Shown piece by piece: positions 16,848 to 25,191 of a stretch of 52,631 nucleotides of DNA (positions are counted from its first letter, which is position 1; each line of letters begins with the position of its first letter). Under the pieces are notes generated by a model. The model ran no database searches and was not told the origin of the DNA. It saw nothing but the letters and a program-made list of their open reading frames with translations. The position numbers were made by a program, and so were the translations under genes. Origin of the DNA: an uncultured Flavobacteriaceae bacterium (GTDB lineage Bacteria; Bacteroidota; Bacteroidia; Flavobacteriales; Flavobacteriaceae); assembly GCA_938029725.1 (NCBI GenBank), contig CALHGE010000077.1, forward strand, positions 1 through 52,631, read 5' to 3'.

Positions 16848-17069
16848 CCAATCTTCGTTGTCAGTTGACCGAAACCTAAAGCTCCAAGGAAAAAAACATA
16901 AAAATTAGTGGTCTAGAATTTTATTTGCCTACTGAAATCCGCTACTGATTACGGAATGCTTTCTTCCCATCACAAATTATACTATCTTTACTTTTAAGAT
17001 TAGTATGAACCTTTTTTGGTAGAATTTCTTTTCTAAAAAGATATATTTCACCAAACCAACATATAAAAT

Positions 17070-18362
17070 ATGAGTTGTAGCAGTTGTTCGACCGGTAAGG
17101 ACGGGCAACCACGTGGATGCAAGAATAATGGCACTTGTGGTACAGATGGTTGTAATAAATTAACAGTTTTTGATTGGCTTTCTAATATGTCGCTTCCGAA
17201 TGGTGAGAAACCCTTTGATTGCGTTGAGGTGCGTTTTAAAAATAGTAGAAAAGAATTCTTTAGAAATAGCGAAAATCTTTCTTTGGCTATAGGTGATGTG
17301 GTTGCTACTCAAGCAACATCAGGTCACGATATCGGAATGGTTACCCTTACAGGAGAACTGGTAAAAGTTCAAATGAAACGTAAGAAGGTTGATTTTAAAG
17401 ATTCAGCCCTTCCTAAATTATATAGAAAAGCTTCTCAGAAAGATATTGATATCTGGCAGAAATGTCGTGATCGTGAAGAGGAGATTAAAAAGCGAGCACG
17501 AGAAATTGCTATTATTTTGAAGCTACAAATGAAGATCTCTGATGTAGAATTTCAAGGAGATTCTTCAAAAGCAACCTTTTACTATACCGCAGAAGATCGT
17601 GTAGATTTTCGTCAGTTGATAAAAGATATGGCGAAAGCCTTCGGCATACGTATTGAAATGCGTCAAATCGGCTACCGCCAAGAAGCGCAGCGCTTAGGAG
17701 GAATAGGTTCATGTGGAAGAGAACTATGCTGCTCAACATGGCTAACTGATTTTAGATCAGTAAGTACTTCTGCTGCGCGTTATCAGCAGCTTTCTCTGAA
17801 TCCGCAAAAATTAGCAGGCCAATGTGGTAAGCTAAAATGTTGTTTGAATTATGAGTTGGATGTGTATGTTGACGCATTGAAAGATTTTCCGCCTCAAGAC
17901 ACGAAGCTTTTTACTGAAAAGGGATTGGCTTTTTGCCAAAAAACAGATATTTTCAAAGAGAAACTATGGTTCTCTTATAAAGATGATCCTGCGAACTGGC
18001 ATGAGCTCTCTCCTGCACAGGTAAAAGAAATTCTTGAAAAGAATAAGAAAAAAGAGAAGGTGGCAAGTCTTGAAGAATATGCTATTGAAAATATCGTTGA
18101 AATAGAGGAGCGGGTAGTTTTTGAAAATGTTGTGGGTCAAGATAGCTTAACGCGTTTCGATAAGCCGAAGCAGAGTAAGAATAGTCGCAACCGGAATAGA
18201 AATAAAAAACGAACAACCGGAGCTGGTGGAAATACCCAAAAGCAAGGGCAAAATCAGAATCGTAATCAAGGCAATAAAAATTCGAATAACAACAATAAAA
18301 CGAGTCAAAGCAATACTAATAAGAACGCGAACCGTTCAAAAAGACGTCCTAAAGATGCCTAA
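17070..18362 (+). CDS. RicT/YaaT-like PSP1 domain protein
   Basis: This 430-aa protein begins with a cysteine cluster (C3, C6, C17, C23, C28). A PSP1 domain (about 45-275) contains AEDRVDFRQLIKDMAKAFG, GIGSCGRELCCSTWL and GKLKCCLNYELDVY. The last 70 residues are an Asn, Lys, Arg and Gln-rich tail that is probably disordered. In Bacillus the RicT homologue works with RicA and RicF in an iron-sulfur complex affecting RNA maturation; whether this applies here is unknown, and no partner genes are nearby. The final 8 bp overlap gldH, so the two genes are translationally linked, the usual order in gliding Bacteroidota. Confidence 0.85.
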   Translation: MSCSSCSTGKDGQPRGCKNNGTCGTDGCNKLTVFDWLSNMSLPNGEKPFDCVEVRFKNSRKEFFRNSENLSLAIGDVVATQATSGHDIGMVTLTGELVKVQMKRKKVDFKDSALPKLYRKASQKDIDIWQKCRDREEEIKKRAREIAIILKLQMKISDVEFQGDSSKATFYYTAEDRVDFRQLIKDMAKAFGIRIEMRQIGYRQEAQRLGGIGSCGRELCCSTWLTDFRSVSTSAARYQQLSLNPQKLAGQCGKLKCCLNYELDVYVDALKDFPPQDTKLFTEKGLAFCQKTDIFKEKLWFSYKDDPANWHELSPAQVKEILEKNKKKEKVASLEEYAIENIVEIEERVVFENVVGQDSLTRFDKPKQSKNSRNRNRNKKRTTGAGGNTQKQGQNQNRNQGNKNSNNNNKTSQSNTNKNANRSKRRPKDA

Positions 18363-18840
18363 GATTTTAGTTGGTTTCTTGCTTTTTATTTTAATGGTCT
18401 CCTGCGGCGAAGGTCTTGTGAAATCAGAATTTCAGTCCATCGATAGTGCCATGTGGTCAAAAGATGACGTGCTTGAATTTAGCTTTTCAGAAATGGATAC
18501 GATTCAAGACTACGATATGTTCATCAATGTTAGAAATGACAACTCATTTCCGTACAATAACCTCTTCTTAATTTCAAATCTTAAGTCTCCTGATGGGGAA
18601 AGTGTTACCGATACTTTGGAATATGAAATGGCGCTACCTAATGGAACATGGCTTGGCAAGGGCTATGGTAGTATTAAGGAAAACAAATTATGGTTTAAAG
18701 AAAAGATCGTTTTTGCTTCTTCAGGCGTATATACCTTGCGTATTTCTCATGCGATGCGAAAGAATGGTGAGGTAAACGGAGTGATAAATTTGGAAGGAAT
18801 TACCGATATCGGTTTTGAAATTGTAAAAAGCAAAAAGTAA
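18355..18840 (+). CDS. gldH: Gliding motility lipoprotein GldH
   Basis: The 161-aa protein has the lipobox MVSC with lipidated Cys17 and the GldH body: FQSIDSAMWSKDDVLEFSF, INVRNDNSFPYNNLFLI, LPNGTWLGKGYGSIKEN and a C-terminal GITDIGFEIVK. GldH is required for gliding and for function of the type IX secretion machinery in Flavobacterium johnsoniae. The ATG at 18355 overlaps the end of the RicT-like gene; a longer in-frame extension to 18226 is its shadow. The gene is followed after 4 bp by the PBP1A gene. Presence does not prove gliding, since many non-gliding relatives keep gldH. Confidence 0.92.
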   Translation: MPKILVGFLLFILMVSCGEGLVKSEFQSIDSAMWSKDDVLEFSFSEMDTIQDYDMFINVRNDNSFPYNNLFLISNLKSPDGESVTDTLEYEMALPNGTWLGKGYGSIKENKLWFKEKIVFASSGVYTLRISHAMRKNGEVNGVINLEGITDIGFEIVKSKK

Positions 18841-18844
18841 GCAT

Positions 18845-21208
18845 ATGGCAAAAGCCGTAAAAAAATCTGCCTCTTCGGCAGGTAAGAAAGTAAAGCCGTC
18901 CTATTTTAATTTCATTAAATGGTTCTGGATTTTATTCGCTGTAGGAGTACTCTCAGTGGCACTTCTTTTTTTATCAGCCTCATGGGGTTGGTTAGGACCG
19001 CTTCCTAGTTATGAAGCCCTTGAAAATCCTCAGACTAATTTGGCTTCACAAATCATCTCTTCAGATGATGAGTTATTGGGTAAGTTTTACCTCGATGATA
19101 ATCGTACTGATGTCCCATTTGACGCCCTTCCTCAGAATCTAGTAGATGCCTTAATTGCTAGTGAAGATGTGCGTTTTTACGATCATTCAGGTATTGATTG
19201 GTTTGGAACTTTACGAGCACTTGTTTTTTTAGGAAGCCGGGGTGGCGGAAGTACGATCACACAGCAATTAGCAGGGCAAATTTATGTGGGAACTAAATCA
19301 AGAAACCCCATTGCTAGAATAAAACAAAAAGCAAAAGAATACGTAATATCTACACAATTAGAGCGCAGGTACACCAAAGAAGAAATAATCAAAATGTATC
19401 TGAACATCTATGATTTTGGTAATAACGCCGATGGAATACGATCTGCATCGAAAATATACTTTGGCAAAGACCCTAAACAATTAAAAATTGAAGAATCGGC
19501 TATGCTCGTAGGCATGTTACAAAATTCTTCCTTATACAATCCGTTACGACGCTTAGAAAGAACACAAAACAAAAGAAATCTTGTTTTACGACAGTTGGCT
19601 CGATATGAATATATCTCAGAAACAGAGAAGGATTCCTTGCAGGCAATGGAGATTGACCTAAACTTCAACCCTGAATCACATAGCGATGGTATTGCGACTT
19701 ATTTTAGAATGAACTTGCAAAAGTTCATGAATGGTTGGATTGCCAAAAATCCTAAACCTGCGCTTGAAGGAGAACGTGATAAATGGAACTTGTACTTAGA
19801 TGGACTAAGAATTTACACGACCATTGATTCAAGAATGCAAGCTAATGCTGAAGAAGCTGTGGATATGCATATGAGTAAATTGCAATCCGAATTCTTTAAT
19901 CAAAATACTCCCGATCGAAATAGGACAGCACCCTTTTTAGATGTAGATAAGAGTGAGATTGATGCCATATTGGAGAGTGCCGTCAAAACATCAGAACGCT
20001 GGCGCCGAATGAAAAAGGAAGGTAAATCAGAAAAAGTAATTCGCGAATCTTTCAATATTAAGAGGGAGATGGCTGTTTTTGACTGGACAAGTGAAACTCG
20101 TGAAAAGGATACCATACTAACTCCAATGGACTCTATTCGTTACTATAAAACTTTCTTACGAACTGCAATGATGTCTATGGAGCCGCAAACGGGTCATGTA
20201 AAAGCATGGGTTGGTGGGGTAGATTATAAACATTTTCAATATGATAATGTAATTCAAGGCACTCGACAAGCGGGCTCTACATTCAAACCTTTTGTTTATG
20301 CAGCCGCTATTGATCAACTGCGTTTATCACCCTGTGATGAGTTACCTGATACGCAATATTGTATAGAAGCTGCAAAGCACGGAAACACAGAGTCATGGTG
20401 TCCAAAAAATGCAGATGGTAAATATTCAGGAAAGAGCTATACTTTGAAAGAGGGATTAGCAAATTCTAAAAACACAATTACCGCGCAGTTAATGGATATG
20501 GTAGGTCCCAAATCAGTAGTTTCTATTGCGAATAACGCAGGAATATCTCGTGATATACTCGCAGTACCCGCGATAGCTTTAGGAACTCCCGACGTGAACG
20601 TTTATGAGATGGTGGGTGCCTATGGTATGTTTGCTAATCAAGGTGTTTATGTGAAGCCAGTAATGGTGACACGAATAGAAGATAAAAACGGAACGGTTTT
20701 ATATGAATATGTACCTGTAACTAAAGATGTTTTAAGTAAAGAAGTTTCTTATGCCATGGTAGATTTGATGCAAGGTGTTACCCAAAGTGGTTCAGGGCAA
20801 AGGTTAAGACATAGTTTTCAAAAAAACGCAACAGTTTACAAAAAGGTTGTCACAGGTTACCCTTATGGCTTTACCAACCCTATTGCAGGTAAAACGGGTA
20901 CGACTCAGAATAATAGTGATGGTTGGTTTATGGGAATGGTACCGAATTTGGTAACTGGTGTTTGGGTCGGCGGAGACAACAGATCTATACATTTTGGAAA
21001 TATTGCTTATGGTCAGGGAGCTTCAATGGCCTTACCCATATGGGGCATCTATATGAAAAAGAATTACGAAAATAAAGATTTAGGTATCTCAGAAGGGGCT
21101 TTTGTTAAACCTAGAGGAATGTCTATTAATCTAGATTGCGATAAGATTCGTGAAGACGCCAAAAAGAATGCAGACACCGAAGGTGATTTAGATGATATAA
21201 GTTTTTAA
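18845..21208 (+). CDS. Penicillin-binding protein 1A, bifunctional
   Basis: The 787-aa class A PBP polymerises and cross-links peptidoglycan. It has a short cytoplasmic tail and one membrane helix (about 23-45). The GT51 domain carries the catalytic Glu in ASEDVRFYDHSG (about 105-116) and GGGSTITQQLAGQ. The transpeptidase domain has the SxxK serine in GSTFKPF, SxN in NSKNT and KTGTT near the end. A family insert between the domains (about 330-440) is rich in charged residues. It begins 4 bp after gldH and ends the operon at a clear terminator. Confidence 0.95.
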   Translation: MAKAVKKSASSAGKKVKPSYFNFIKWFWILFAVGVLSVALLFLSASWGWLGPLPSYEALENPQTNLASQIISSDDELLGKFYLDDNRTDVPFDALPQNLVDALIASEDVRFYDHSGIDWFGTLRALVFLGSRGGGSTITQQLAGQIYVGTKSRNPIARIKQKAKEYVISTQLERRYTKEEIIKMYLNIYDFGNNADGIRSASKIYFGKDPKQLKIEESAMLVGMLQNSSLYNPLRRLERTQNKRNLVLRQLARYEYISETEKDSLQAMEIDLNFNPESHSDGIATYFRMNLQKFMNGWIAKNPKPALEGERDKWNLYLDGLRIYTTIDSRMQANAEEAVDMHMSKLQSEFFNQNTPDRNRTAPFLDVDKSEIDAILESAVKTSERWRRMKKEGKSEKVIRESFNIKREMAVFDWTSETREKDTILTPMDSIRYYKTFLRTAMMSMEPQTGHVKAWVGGVDYKHFQYDNVIQGTRQAGSTFKPFVYAAAIDQLRLSPCDELPDTQYCIEAAKHGNTESWCPKNADGKYSGKSYTLKEGLANSKNTITAQLMDMVGPKSVVSIANNAGISRDILAVPAIALGTPDVNVYEMVGAYGMFANQGVYVKPVMVTRIEDKNGTVLYEYVPVTKDVLSKEVSYAMVDLMQGVTQSGSGQRLRHSFQKNATVYKKVVTGYPYGFTNPIAGKTGTTQNNSDGWFMGMVPNLVTGVWVGGDNRSIHFGNIAYGQGASMALPIWGIYMKKNYENKDLGISEGAFVKPRGMSINLDCDKIREDAKKNADTEGDLDDISF

Positions 21209-21241
21209 TCAGGAGTTTCGTGCTCTTAGATACTCTAATCA

Positions 21242-21280
21242 AAAACACCCAAAGCAATCTAAAGCTCAGGGTGTTTTTTG
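21242..21280 (+). terminator. Terminator after the PBP1A gene
   Basis: AAAACACCC (21242-21250) pairs with GGGTGTTTT (21269-21277), 9 bp perfect, followed by further T, 33 bp after the PBP1A stop. It closes the RicT-like, gldH, PBP1A operon. Confidence 0.85.
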
Positions 21281-21354
21281 TTCAGTACTATCAGATTAAA
21301 AAGCGTAAATTAGTGTGGTGAACAGTATAGAATTTTGATTTAATATAGCAAGCA

Positions 21355-22056
21355 ATGATTCGAAAGAAAGTAGCTGACGTAAAAGAGGCTTTACAAGGAG
21401 TTCAAGACGGAATGACTTTCATGTTAGGAGGTTTTGGCCTTTGCGGAATTCCTGAAAATGCAATTAGTGAATTGGTTGCAATAGGAATAAAAGAGATTAC
21501 CTGTATTTCAAATAATGCAGGCGTTGACGATTTCGGACTCGGTTTATTACTTCAGAAAAAGCAAGTCAAAAAAATGATCTCATCTTATGTTGGTGAGAAC
21601 GATGAATTTGAACGCCAAATGCTCAGTGGTGAATTAGAAGTTGAACTCACGCCACAAGGTACCCTTGCTGAAAAATGTCGAGCTGCTCAAGCAGGTTTTC
21701 CAGCTTTTTATACGCCAGCAGGTTATGGCACAGAGGTAGCTGAAGGAAAAGAAACCAGAGAGTTCAACGGTAAAATGTATGTATTAGAAACGGCATATAA
21801 AGCTGATTTCGCTTTTGTGAAAGCTTGGAAAGGCGACGAGGCAGGTAATCTTGTCTTTAAAGGAACGGCGCGCAACTTCAACCCCTGTATGTGTGGTGCA
21901 GCAAAAATTACAGTTGCTGAGGTAGAGGAATTAGTGCCAGTAGGTGAATTAGATCCAAATGAAATTCATGTGCCAGGAATATTTGTAAAGCGTATTTTTC
22001 AAGGAAAAAACTATGAGAAGCGAATTGAACAGCGAACGGTAAGACAACGCGCTTAA
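21355..22056 (+). CDS. scoA: 3-oxoacid CoA-transferase subunit A
   Basis: This 233-aa alpha subunit belongs to a succinyl-CoA:3-ketoacid CoA-transferase, which moves CoA between succinyl-CoA and acetoacetate in ketone body and branched-chain amino acid breakdown. The family I signature [12 protein letters not shown] lies at about residues 23-34, with [30 protein letters not shown] and [16 protein letters not shown] after it. The partner beta subunit lies 338 bp downstream, separated by a broken small gene, so the two are probably still one unit but with an unusual spacer. Confidence 0.94.
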   Translation: MIRKKVADVKEALQGVQDGMTFMLGGFGLCGIPENAISELVAIGIKEITCISNNAGVDDFGLGLLLQKKQVKKMISSYVGENDEFERQMLSGELEVELTPQGTLAEKCRAAQAGFPAFYTPAGYGTEVAEGKETREFNGKMYVLETAYKADFAFVKAWKGDEAGNLVFKGTARNFNPCMCGAAKITVAEVEELVPVGELDPNEIHVPGIFVKRIFQGKNYEKRIEQRTVRQRA

Positions 22057-22109
22057 TGAATTGATTACAGTATAAGTATGGTAAGAAACGCTACTATAGT
22101 TCTCTTGTG

Positions 22110-22367
22110 ATGTCAACTAGGGAATATGTGCAAAGGAGAAGGGGTGACGATGCAAGGTAGAATTGTAAACATTGTGGCAAACCAGAAAAGAAACATTTAA
22201 ATCGAATTACAGCTGTAACAGCTAATAGGATTGTTCTTGCCGGAGAAGTTTTAGAAATTCTAAATACTTTGATGTTATGGAATTACCTTGGTGCAATTGA
22301 AGCAGTCATAGGTACACTTGAAATTATGTTTTGGAGACCTGAATTTGATAAAGCCCAGAAAATTTAA
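22110..22367 (+). pseudogene. Small zinc-ribbon-like gene with internal amber codon
   Basis: A reading frame from ATG 22110 (MSTREYVQRRRGDDAR) meets a single TAG at 22158-22160. It then continues in the same frame as NCKHCGKPEKKHLNRITAVT and on to a hydrophobic helix with WNYLGAIEAVIGTLEIMFWR, ending at TAA 22365. The total would be 85 codons. The CxxC pair and later hydrophobic helix look like a real small membrane-associated protein. One base change (CAG or AAG to TAG) would explain the break. I do not know the family. It fills the gap between the two CoA-transferase subunits. Confidence 0.5.
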
Positions 22368-22394
22368 CGCTTATGCAATTAAAAAATCTCAGTG

Positions 22395-23048
22395 ATGCTA
22401 GATAAAAACGGAATAGCAAAACGAATCGCCCAAGAAGTGAATGACGGCTACTTTGTCAACCTTGGTATTGGTATACCCACTTTAGTTGCCAATTATGTGC
22501 GTGAAGATATAGAAGTGGAGTTTCAAAGTGAAAATGGGGTCTTAGGAATGGGGCCTTTCCCTTTTGAAGGTGAGGAAGACGCCGATATTATTAATGCAGG
22601 TAAACAGACGATTACAGCGCTTCCTGGGGCTTCTTTTTTCGATTCAGTTACAAGTTTTGCAATGATTCGAGGTCAGCACGTTGACTTGACCATCTTAGGA
22701 GCTATGGAAGTTTCAGAAAACGGAGACATCGCTAACTGGAAAATTCCAGGTAAAATGGTCAAAGGTATGGGCGGTGCGATGGACTTGGTCGCATCAGCCG
22801 AAAATATTATTGTCGCCATGATGCATACCAATCGCGCTGGCGACTCTAAATTACTTAAAAAATGTTCCCTGCCTTTAACCGGAGTAGGTTGCGTGAAGAA
22901 GATTGTCACGAATTTAGCAGTTATAGCAGTTACACCTGAAGGATTTCAATTATTAGAACGTGCACCTGGCGTGAGCGTTGAAGATATTCAGAAAGCAACT
23001 GATGGAACTTTATTGGTCAAAGGCGATATTCCAGAAATGGAGCTATAG
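22395..23048 (+). CDS. scoB: 3-oxoacid CoA-transferase subunit B
   Basis: The 217-aa beta subunit contains the catalytic glutamate in FQSENGVLGMGP (about 47-58, the SENG motif), preceded by VNLGIGIPTLVANYV and followed by KQTITALPGASFFDS and GAMEVSENGDIANW. It pairs with the alpha subunit encoded at 21355-22056. The ATG at 22395 is preferred; a GTG one codon upstream is also in frame. It is followed by a gene-poor stretch with a likely tiny gene. Confidence 0.94.
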   Translation: MLDKNGIAKRIAQEVNDGYFVNLGIGIPTLVANYVREDIEVEFQSENGVLGMGPFPFEGEEDADIINAGKQTITALPGASFFDSVTSFAMIRGQHVDLTILGAMEVSENGDIANWKIPGKMVKGMGGAMDLVASAENIIVAMMHTNRAGDSKLLKKCSLPLTGVGCVKKIVTNLAVIAVTPEGFQLLERAPGVSVEDIQKATDGTLLVKGDIPEMEL

Positions 23049-23130
23049 TGCGCTTTTATTTTGTAGTTAATCGAGTAAAAGAGCCCTTCGTATTATTCAC
23101 AACGTTTTAGAGTAGCTTTACAACAATAGT

Positions 23131-23161
23131 TTTGTCTTGTTCGCGTTACATACTACATTTA
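23131..23161 (+). promoter_or_regulatory. Housekeeping promoter of the 34-aa gene
   Basis: TTTG (23131-23134), 19 bp, then TACATTTA (23154-23161) fits the Bacteroidota TTTG-N19-TAnnTTTG consensus with one deviation at the last base. It lies 72 bp upstream of the 34-codon frame at 23234. Confidence 0.6.
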
Positions 23162-23233
23162 TATTTCAAGGAAGAAATTGATTGACCTCAATTTGAGCAT
23201 CTAAAAGGATGACGAATATTAAAACCTACTACT

Positions 23234-23338
23234 ATGGAAGCCCAAATTAATGTGCCTGCACAAAAAAAAATTCAAGTGTATAAAAATGATTTTTTTAACG
23301 GTATGATCCTGTTAGCAAGAAAACTTTTTATGATATAG
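23234..23338 (+). CDS. Possible 34-aa small protein
   Basis: The frame reads MEAQINVPAQKKIQVYK, then NDFFNGMILLARKLFMI and a TAG stop. It is basic with an amphipathic C-terminal part, so it could associate with the membrane. Support is indirect: a near-consensus promoter 72 bp upstream and a perfect-stem terminator 27 bp after the stop define a self-contained unit with no other frame. I recognise no family. The alternative is a small RNA of about 220 nt in which the frame is accidental. Confidence 0.4.
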   Translation: MEAQINVPAQKKIQVYKNDFFNGMILLARKLFMI

Positions 23339-23365
23339 AATTTAGAGTACTATTTTTTTTACAAC

Positions 23366-23394
23366 AGCAGCTTGCTACTAAGCTGCTTTTTTTT
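23366..23394 (+). terminator. Intrinsic terminator of the 34-aa unit
   Basis: AGCAGCTT (23366-23373) pairs perfectly with AAGCTGCT (23380-23387) around GCTACT and is followed by seven T. Confidence 0.85.
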
Positions 23395-23441
23395 GATTCT
23401 TCTAAAGCTATAATTTCTTTTCTCGGTGAAAATATCTAGAA

Positions 23442-23473
23442 TTTGTTTAGTAGGGCTAAAGCGGTTACATTTA
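23442..23473 (+). promoter_or_regulatory. Promoter of the GNAT gene
   Basis: TTTG (23442-23445), 20 bp, then TACATTTA (23466-23473) resembles the phylum consensus and repeats the same -7 box as the promoter at 23131. It lies 22 bp before the chosen ATG. Confidence 0.5.
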
Positions 23474-23495
23474 GACTATATTGAGAATGATAGCT

Positions 23496-24029
23496 ATGAA
23501 ATTACGTTTCCAAGAATGTAGGTTTTCTGATGTAGAACAATTGGTGGAAATCTCTAGAAAAACATTTGTTGACTCCTTTGAAAAGGATAACGAGCCGGAG
23601 GATTTTAAAAACTATATCGATGCAGCTTTCGAAAGAAATACAATTGCTAGCCAGCTAAACAACAAAAAGTCTTTTTTCTACTTTGTTTTTAAGAGTGAAG
23701 ACCTTGTTGGATATTTTAAATTGAATACCGGAGATGCACAAACCGATATAAAATCTGAAGATGCCATTGAGCTTGAACGTATTTATGTTCTTGATGAATT
23801 TCAAGGCCAGCAGATTGGACAACAAATTCTGCAAGAGGCTTTTAAGCTAGCAAGCCAACAAAACAAAAACTATATCTGGTTAGGTGTTTGGGAAAAAAAC
23901 AGAGCAGCGATACGATTCTACCAAAAACATGGCTTTTCAAAATTTGACACGCACCCATACTATATCGGAAGGGATAAACAAATCGATTGGTTAATGCGCT
24001 TTGATTTGAGTAACTTTAAAACACTATAA
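23496..24029 (+). CDS. GNAT family N-acetyltransferase
   Basis: This 177-aa cytoplasmic acetyltransferase should move an acetyl group from acetyl-CoA to an unknown amine. The GNAT core is visible as AIELERIYVLDEFQGQQIGQ (about 85-104, motif A, with the pyrophosphate loop QGQQIGQQ) and NRAAIRFYQKHGF (about 137-149, motif B). The C-terminal YYIGRDKQIDWLMRFDL is typical of the YP_ family of spermidine-like acetyltransferases. The ATG at 23496 starts at the first beta strand; an ATG at 23487 adds three residues. It is followed after 10 bp by the serine hydrolase gene. Confidence 0.85.
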   Translation: MKLRFQECRFSDVEQLVEISRKTFVDSFEKDNEPEDFKNYIDAAFERNTIASQLNNKKSFFYFVFKSEDLVGYFKLNTGDAQTDIKSEDAIELERIYVLDEFQGQQIGQQILQEAFKLASQQNKNYIWLGVWEKNRAAIRFYQKHGFSKFDTHPYYIGRDKQIDWLMRFDLSNFKTL

Positions 24030-24039
24030 AGAATTCAAA

Positions 24040-25191
24040 ATGAAACAGTTGTTACCACTAGTGCTTTTGATGAGCATAAGTTTGGCTGCCGCTCAAGAGG
24101 CTTACTATTTTCCTGAACGAAATGTAGCATGGCAAGAAAAGAGCGCCAAGGATCTTAATGTAAATGCAGATAAATTATATGCTGCTGTTAGTTTTGCTGA
24201 AGCAAATGAATATGCGGGTTCGCGAGATTTGCGTAGGGCAATCTTAAAGGGGTTTGAAAGAGAGCCATTTCATAAAATCTTAGGGCCAACCAAAAAACGA
24301 GGAGGTCCAGCAGGTATGATCTTAAAGAACGGAGAGATCATTGCCAAATGGGGAGATACCAAAAGGGTTGATATGACTTTTAGCGTCACCAAAAGCTTTT
24401 TGTCTACAATGGCAGGCTTGGCAGAAGACAGGGCCTTAATAGCTAGTGCGACTGATACGGTAGCGAATTATATTTGGGATGGAACTTTTGATGGAGAGCA
24501 CAACTCTAAAATTACTTGGGAACAGCTGTTGCAACAAAACTCTGCTTGGTCAGGAGAATTATGGGGAGGTAAAGATTGGGCAGATCGACCTCCGAAGGAA
24601 GGTGGAATTGATGCTTGGAAGTTCGAAAAACCCAAGGAGCCAGGAACCGTTATGGAATACAATGACGTTCGTGTAAATGTGCTAGCATATGCCCTCACGA
24701 ATGTTTGGCGCAAACCTATGCCTTTGGTGCTCAAAGAAAATATAATGGATAAAATCGGCGCATCAACGACCTGGCGCTGGTATGGGTATGAGAATGCTTG
24801 GATAGAAATAGACGGACTAAAAATGAAGTCGGTTACCGGGGGTGGTCATTCAGGCGCTGGGCTTTTTATCAGCACAGAAGATATGGCACGCTTCGGACTC
24901 CTTTTCTTGAATAAGGGGAAATGGAAAGAGGAGCAAATCATTAGCGAAAGTTGGATTGAAAAAGCGACAAGCCCTTCAAAACCAAATGTAAATTATGGCT
25001 ATATGTGGTGGCTTAATAAAAAGGGTAGTCGCCATTGGGAAGGTCTTTCAGAAAATATCTATTACGCCGCAGGCTTTGGAGGTAATTTTATTGTAATAGA
25101 TAAGGAACATGACATGGTTGTAGTGACAAGGTGGCTAGAACCTAGCAAAATAGGAGAATTTATGAAGTTACTAAAAGAATCAATTGATTAA
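24040..25191 (+). CDS. Serine hydrolase of the beta-lactamase (class C) fold
   Basis: This 383-aa exported enzyme has a signal peptide MKQLLPLVLLMSISLAAAQ. The nucleophile motif SxxK is SVTK (Ser115, Lys118). A Tyr motif EYNDVRVNVLAY lies near residue 206, and GGHSGAGLFIS stands at the place of the KTG/HxG triad. It is the EstB/AmpC-like S12 family, which includes esterases and D-aminopeptidases rather than true resistance enzymes; no specific substrate is indicated. It shares a 10-bp junction with the acetyltransferase gene and overlaps the convergent aminotransferase by 4 bp. Confidence 0.88.
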   Translation: MKQLLPLVLLMSISLAAAQEAYYFPERNVAWQEKSAKDLNVNADKLYAAVSFAEANEYAGSRDLRRAILKGFEREPFHKILGPTKKRGGPAGMILKNGEIIAKWGDTKRVDMTFSVTKSFLSTMAGLAEDRALIASATDTVANYIWDGTFDGEHNSKITWEQLLQQNSAWSGELWGGKDWADRPPKEGGIDAWKFEKPKEPGTVMEYNDVRVNVLAYALTNVWRKPMPLVLKENIMDKIGASTTWRWYGYENAWIEIDGLKMKSVTGGGHSGAGLFISTEDMARFGLLFLNKGKWKEEQIISESWIEKATSPSKPNVNYGYMWWLNKKGSRHWEGLSENIYYAAGFGGNFIVIDKEHDMVVVTRWLEPSKIGEFMKLLKESID

